From Brevibacillus reuszeri (lineage in GTDB: Bacteria > Bacillota > Bacilli > Brevibacillales > Brevibacillaceae), in the NCBI RefSeq assembly GCF_001187725.1, contig NZ_LGIQ01000007.1:708895-772894 (forward strand): DNA of 64,000 nt, in the 5' to 3' direction. The notes under the pieces were generated by a model. The model was not told the DNA's origin. It worked only from the letters and a program-made list of their open reading frames with translations, and made no database searches. Shown one piece after another: positions 61,496-64,000 of the stretch (the first letter of the stretch is position 1; every line of letters starts with the position of its first letter). A program made the position numbers and the translations under genes.

Positions 61496-62677
61496 TTAAC
61501 GGATGTGTGGCCGTACGCGATCCTCAAAGAAAACAGATAGCTGCATGAGAATCTGTCCCCAATTGTGGACCCTTCCCGTCCATTTTCGTAAGACATCCAT
61601 GGTTACGAGATATAACATCTTTAGAAGGGCATCGTCTGTCGGAAATATAGCTTTTCCCTTCGTTACTTTTCGAAGTTGACGATGGTAACTTTCAATAACA
61701 TTAGTTGTATAGATCAGCTTTCGAATCTCCGGAGGATATTTAAAGAAGGCCGCAATCTCCTCCCAGTTGGAATGCCAGGAGCGTACCATTAAGGGATATT
61801 TACTCCCCCAAGTTTGCTCAAACTGCTCGAGTTCTTCCCGTGCAGCTTGCTCCGTTGGAGCCTTGTAAATAGGCTTTAATTCAGTTGTCACTCTCTTTAA
61901 ATCCTTATAGGAAACATATTTAATAGAGTTACGTATTTGATGGATGACACACTTCTGAATCTCTGTCTTTGGATAACATGCTGAAATGGCCTCCGTAAAG
62001 CCTCGGAGGTTATCGACGCTAGTAATGAGAATATCCTGGACTCCACGGTTTTTCAGTTCATTGAGTACATGTAGCCAGAATTTAGCCGATTCATTCTCGC
62101 CAACCCAGATATCAAGGTCAATGCCAATGACCATATAGGCAGCCTTGTTGACGATAGCCCCGTCCTGTTTTACTTTAAAGTGAATAGCGTCTAAGAAAAC
62201 AACGGCATATACCGATTGCAAGGGGCGATTTTGCCACTCTTTAATCAGTGGAACGATTTTGTTCGCGACATTAGAAATGAGTGTTGGTGAGACTTCGATG
62301 CCATAGAGCTGCTGTAGATGATCTTGAATATCACGTGTGGATACGCCTTTTGCATACAGCGCGAGGATTTGATCTTCGATCCCTGTTACATTGGACTGGT
62401 GCTTCTTTACGATGGCAGGCTCAAATTCTCCCTCACGATCACGAGGAATTTGAATATTGACTTCGCCATACTCGGAGCGAACCGTTTTTTTGCTATAACC
62501 GTTGCGGCTATTGATTGTTCGCTTGTTTTTCATGTCATGCTTGGCATATCAAAGTGAGGACTCCATCTCAGCTTCTAGCATTTCTTGGATGGTTTCAGCA
62601 AACGAATCCTTCAAAGCTGACTGAACGTCGTCCACAGACTTCATGTTTTTCTCCTTGATCTGCTCTTTTGACATCAT
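61496..62677 (-). pseudogene. IS256-family transposase with a nonsense codon
   Basis: The full reading frame from ATG 62677 to the stop at 61496 would give 393 residues, the usual size. Catalytic-type motifs are YAVVFLDAIHFKVKQDG (first Asp), ILITSVDNLRGFTEAIS (second Asp) and YTTNVIESYHRQLRK (Glu). Codon 43 is TGA (62551-62549) within EAEMESSL-stop-YAKHDMKNK, exactly where relatives have Gly (GGA), so one G-to-T change splits the gene. The downstream part can be read from ATG 62533 only as a 345-residue truncated protein. It is probably inactive. Confidence 0.8.
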
Positions 62678-62801
62678 AAAAATCTCCCAACCTTTCTAAG
62701 ACTAATTGTAGTTTAGAGGTTGAGAATTTACACAGAATATTTTACAGACTCTAACAAACGTTTCCCATCAAAAATTGCAATGAGAAAGAAGTCTATTAAA
62801 C

Positions 62802-62849
62802 AAAAACCCTGATCAATTTGCAAATTAAGCAAGTTAATCAGGGTTTTTG
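62802..62849 (-). terminator. Terminator of the secreted-protein gene (minus strand)
   Basis: AAAACCCTGAT pairs with ATCAGGGTTTT; on the minus strand a T run follows. It lies 37 bp past the stop at 62886. Confidence 0.85.
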
Positions 62850-62885
62850 TTAAGTAAATTGCTAGTTATTATTGACACAAGTTCA

Positions 62886-63947
62886 CTATTGACCAGTAGG
62901 GAGGGGAACCTTTTGCATCTTTGGTACATACTTCTTAACTAGGTTTTTAATTGCTTCATTCCCATTGCTGCGAAAGAATACATTTTGCTCAGGCCAATAA
63001 AGAACGTGGAAGCTTGTGTTGTCTTGAAGAAGAAACCGTATCACATATTCGTTTCTTTCTGCAATCTCGTTCTTCTTTACATATTCTAACATTAAAAAAT
63101 TGTCAGCGAATAGCTTACTGTCCTGCTCAGAAAAATCAGCGGAATATATGTCATAATTACTTGTATTGGCATTATCCTTGTAATACTCCAAGGTGACCTT
63201 TTTCACTTTTCCAGCTACGTCAAAAATATCACCTAACTTTTTTGCGTTTGGACTGTCAATTGCCTCATAAATTCTTCCATCAGCATATAGACGATATGTT
63301 TCAGCGTATCCTTGTACTTGATATATCGGAGTGCCAATTTCAACCCAAGTTGCATCACCATTCTTAATATTGTACCTAAGACAAACATTACCGTTGACCT
63401 TAAACATGACCTCTCCAATTTTCTTTCCTTTTTCTAATCCTTTATTATCTGCTTTAGGATTTTGGAGATATCGGATGTCATTTAGTCTAAGTTCATCTCC
63501 ATACTCATCAACTACGAAGCAGTCTTTTGTATTTTCCTGCTTGGAGTTTGTTGCAACTTCGTCTAGTTGCGAGTGGCTATATGTTTGGTTGCCATTTAAC
63601 AAAAACATTAGTGTTAGTGCAAGACCACCAAGTTGAGGATTATTATCAGATCTATATATCATTAGATTGGGCTTTTCATCAATCCAACTAACCTCTGTGT
63701 AGTTAAAATTCACTTGCGGTATGTTAGAGTAAGCTGTAATAGCTTTATTAATGTCTGAACCAAACGTGCTTTTAGCCAAAGGATCTACATAATATTTCAG
63801 GTTATTTACAACTGACAAGTTCTTGAAACCACCTCCAGCAAAAAAGGCACTTGCGCCCGTCAATGGAGTAGAAGCAGAGACTACAGAGCTTACAGCTAGA
63901 GACATTACAACCATGAGACCAGCAACTAAACGTGTTTTCAATTTCAT
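62886..63947 (-). CDS. Secreted protein of unknown function, 353 aa
   Basis: An exported protein with a classic signal peptide (MKLKTRLVAGLMVVMSLAVS SVVSAS, cleavage after ASA or SAS). The mature part is polar and AT-rich in coding, with a glycine patch (FFAGGGFKNLSVVNN) near the start and beta-rich segments further on (NPQLGGLALTLMFLLNGNQT; RFLLQDNTSFHVLYWPEQN). It contains only two cysteines (KDCFVVDE and NVCLRYN), which could form a disulphide. I do not recognise the family. GAGG precedes the ATG. Base composition differs from the housekeeping part of the window, so acquisition by transfer is likely. Confidence 0.7.
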   Translation of the reverse strand: MKLKTRLVAGLMVVMSLAVSSVVSASTPLTGASAFFAGGGFKNLSVVNNLKYYVDPLAKSTFGSDINKAITAYSNIPQVNFNYTEVSWIDEKPNLMIYRSDNNPQLGGLALTLMFLLNGNQTYSHSQLDEVATNSKQENTKDCFVVDEYGDELRLNDIRYLQNPKADNKGLEKGKKIGEVMFKVNGNVCLRYNIKNGDATWVEIGTPIYQVQGYAETYRLYADGRIYEAIDSPNAKKLGDIFDVAGKVKKVTLEYYKDNANTSNYDIYSADFSEQDSKLFADNFLMLEYVKKNEIAERNEYVIRFLLQDNTSFHVLYWPEQNVFFRSNGNEAIKNLVKKYVPKMQKVPLPTGQ

Positions 63948-64000
63948 TCAATATCCTCACTTTACAAAATTTTCTTTAAATTATTAATAAAATAATGAAA

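Larger units (their letters stand above)
61320..62751. mobile_element. IS256-family insertion sequence
   Basis: An element of about 1.43 kb bordered by imperfect inverted repeats. The left end begins GGGTCTGTCAAGATTTTTGT (61320) and the right end, read inward on the minus strand, GAGTCTGTAAAATATTCTGT (62751). They share GTGTAAA and TCAACC further in. Inside is one minus-strand transposase gene. No matching 8-9-bp direct repeat flanks the ends, so the insertion is old or its borders were rearranged. It lies just after the spoVK-like gene. Confidence 0.85.

Noticed and set aside
1..64000. CRISPR arrays, tRNA or rRNA genes, prophage modules
   Set aside because: No regularly spaced direct repeats, no tRNA cloverleaf with CCA end and no phage structural genes were seen on reading; a dedicated scan was not possible.

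Overview
The window looks like chromosome of an endospore-forming, SLH-protein-bearing member of the Bacillota, most likely Brevibacillus. This is inferred from gene content and protein resemblance, not from a search. The left two thirds follow an order familiar from Bacillus relatives: the M16 pair ymfF-ymfH, ymfI/J/K, rodZ, rimO, pgsA, cinA, recA, recX, rny, ymdB, spoVS, a 2-oxoacid:acceptor oxidoreductase pair, miaB, ricA, cotE, mutS, mutL, and later miaA, hfq and spoVK.

Layout. 0-8.3 kb: purine-nucleoside-type ABC permeases, a LysM/M23 cell-wall hydrolase, paired M16 proteases, an SDR enzyme, small ymf genes and rodZ. 8.3-22.2 kb: rimO-pgsA, cinA, a DbpA-type RNA helicase, recA (LexA-like box), recX, rny, ymdB, spoVS (sigma-H-like promoter), a dipeptidase and korAB. 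22.3-31.6 kb: convergent and divergent single genes for transport, tRNA modification (mnmM-like), spore coat (YheC/D-like), CBS, acyltransferase, lipL, an SLH protein and a HAD phosphatase. 31.7-37.1 kb: spore-surface-looking genes behind CATA-NNN-TA elements (a frameshifted NTTRR-like gene, two small beta-rich proteins, cotE and an amidoligase-like gene), interleaved with miaB and ricA. 37.2-41.9 kb: mutS-mutL. 42-53.7 kb: an accessory stretch of small metabolic, membrane and signalling genes. 53.8-58.6 kb: an RsmJ-like methyltransferase, miaA, hfq, a marR-MFS pair and a divergent IF-3 paralogue. 58.7-64 kb: a decaying region with a dead spoVK copy, a frameshifted HTH gene, an intact AT-rich spoVK-like gene, an IS256-family element with a nonsense codon and an AT-rich secreted protein.

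The most unusual content is at 43.3-46.9 kb. Two short RNA elements on opposite strands have the structure of group II intron domains 5 and 6: a 34-nt D5 with a GAAA tetraloop, a 2-nt bulge, a basal CGC and one compensatory base-pair change between copies. No intron body or reverse transcriptase was seen. Each element is followed, in the same codon phase, by an open frame with no convincing start codon that reads like the C-terminal part of a secreted Ig-like/Fn3-like protein. This resembles the orphan D5-D6 plus 3' exon units reported for alternatively spliced surface-layer genes in Clostridium tetani. They could be trans- or alternatively spliced exon cassettes, or remnants of such a locus.

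Other points of interest are sigma-K-like promoters next to cotE, replacement of a dead spoVK by a foreign-looking copy, an orphan IF-3-like protein, and a hairpin in the korAB leader. No tRNA, rRNA or CRISPR array was recognised.
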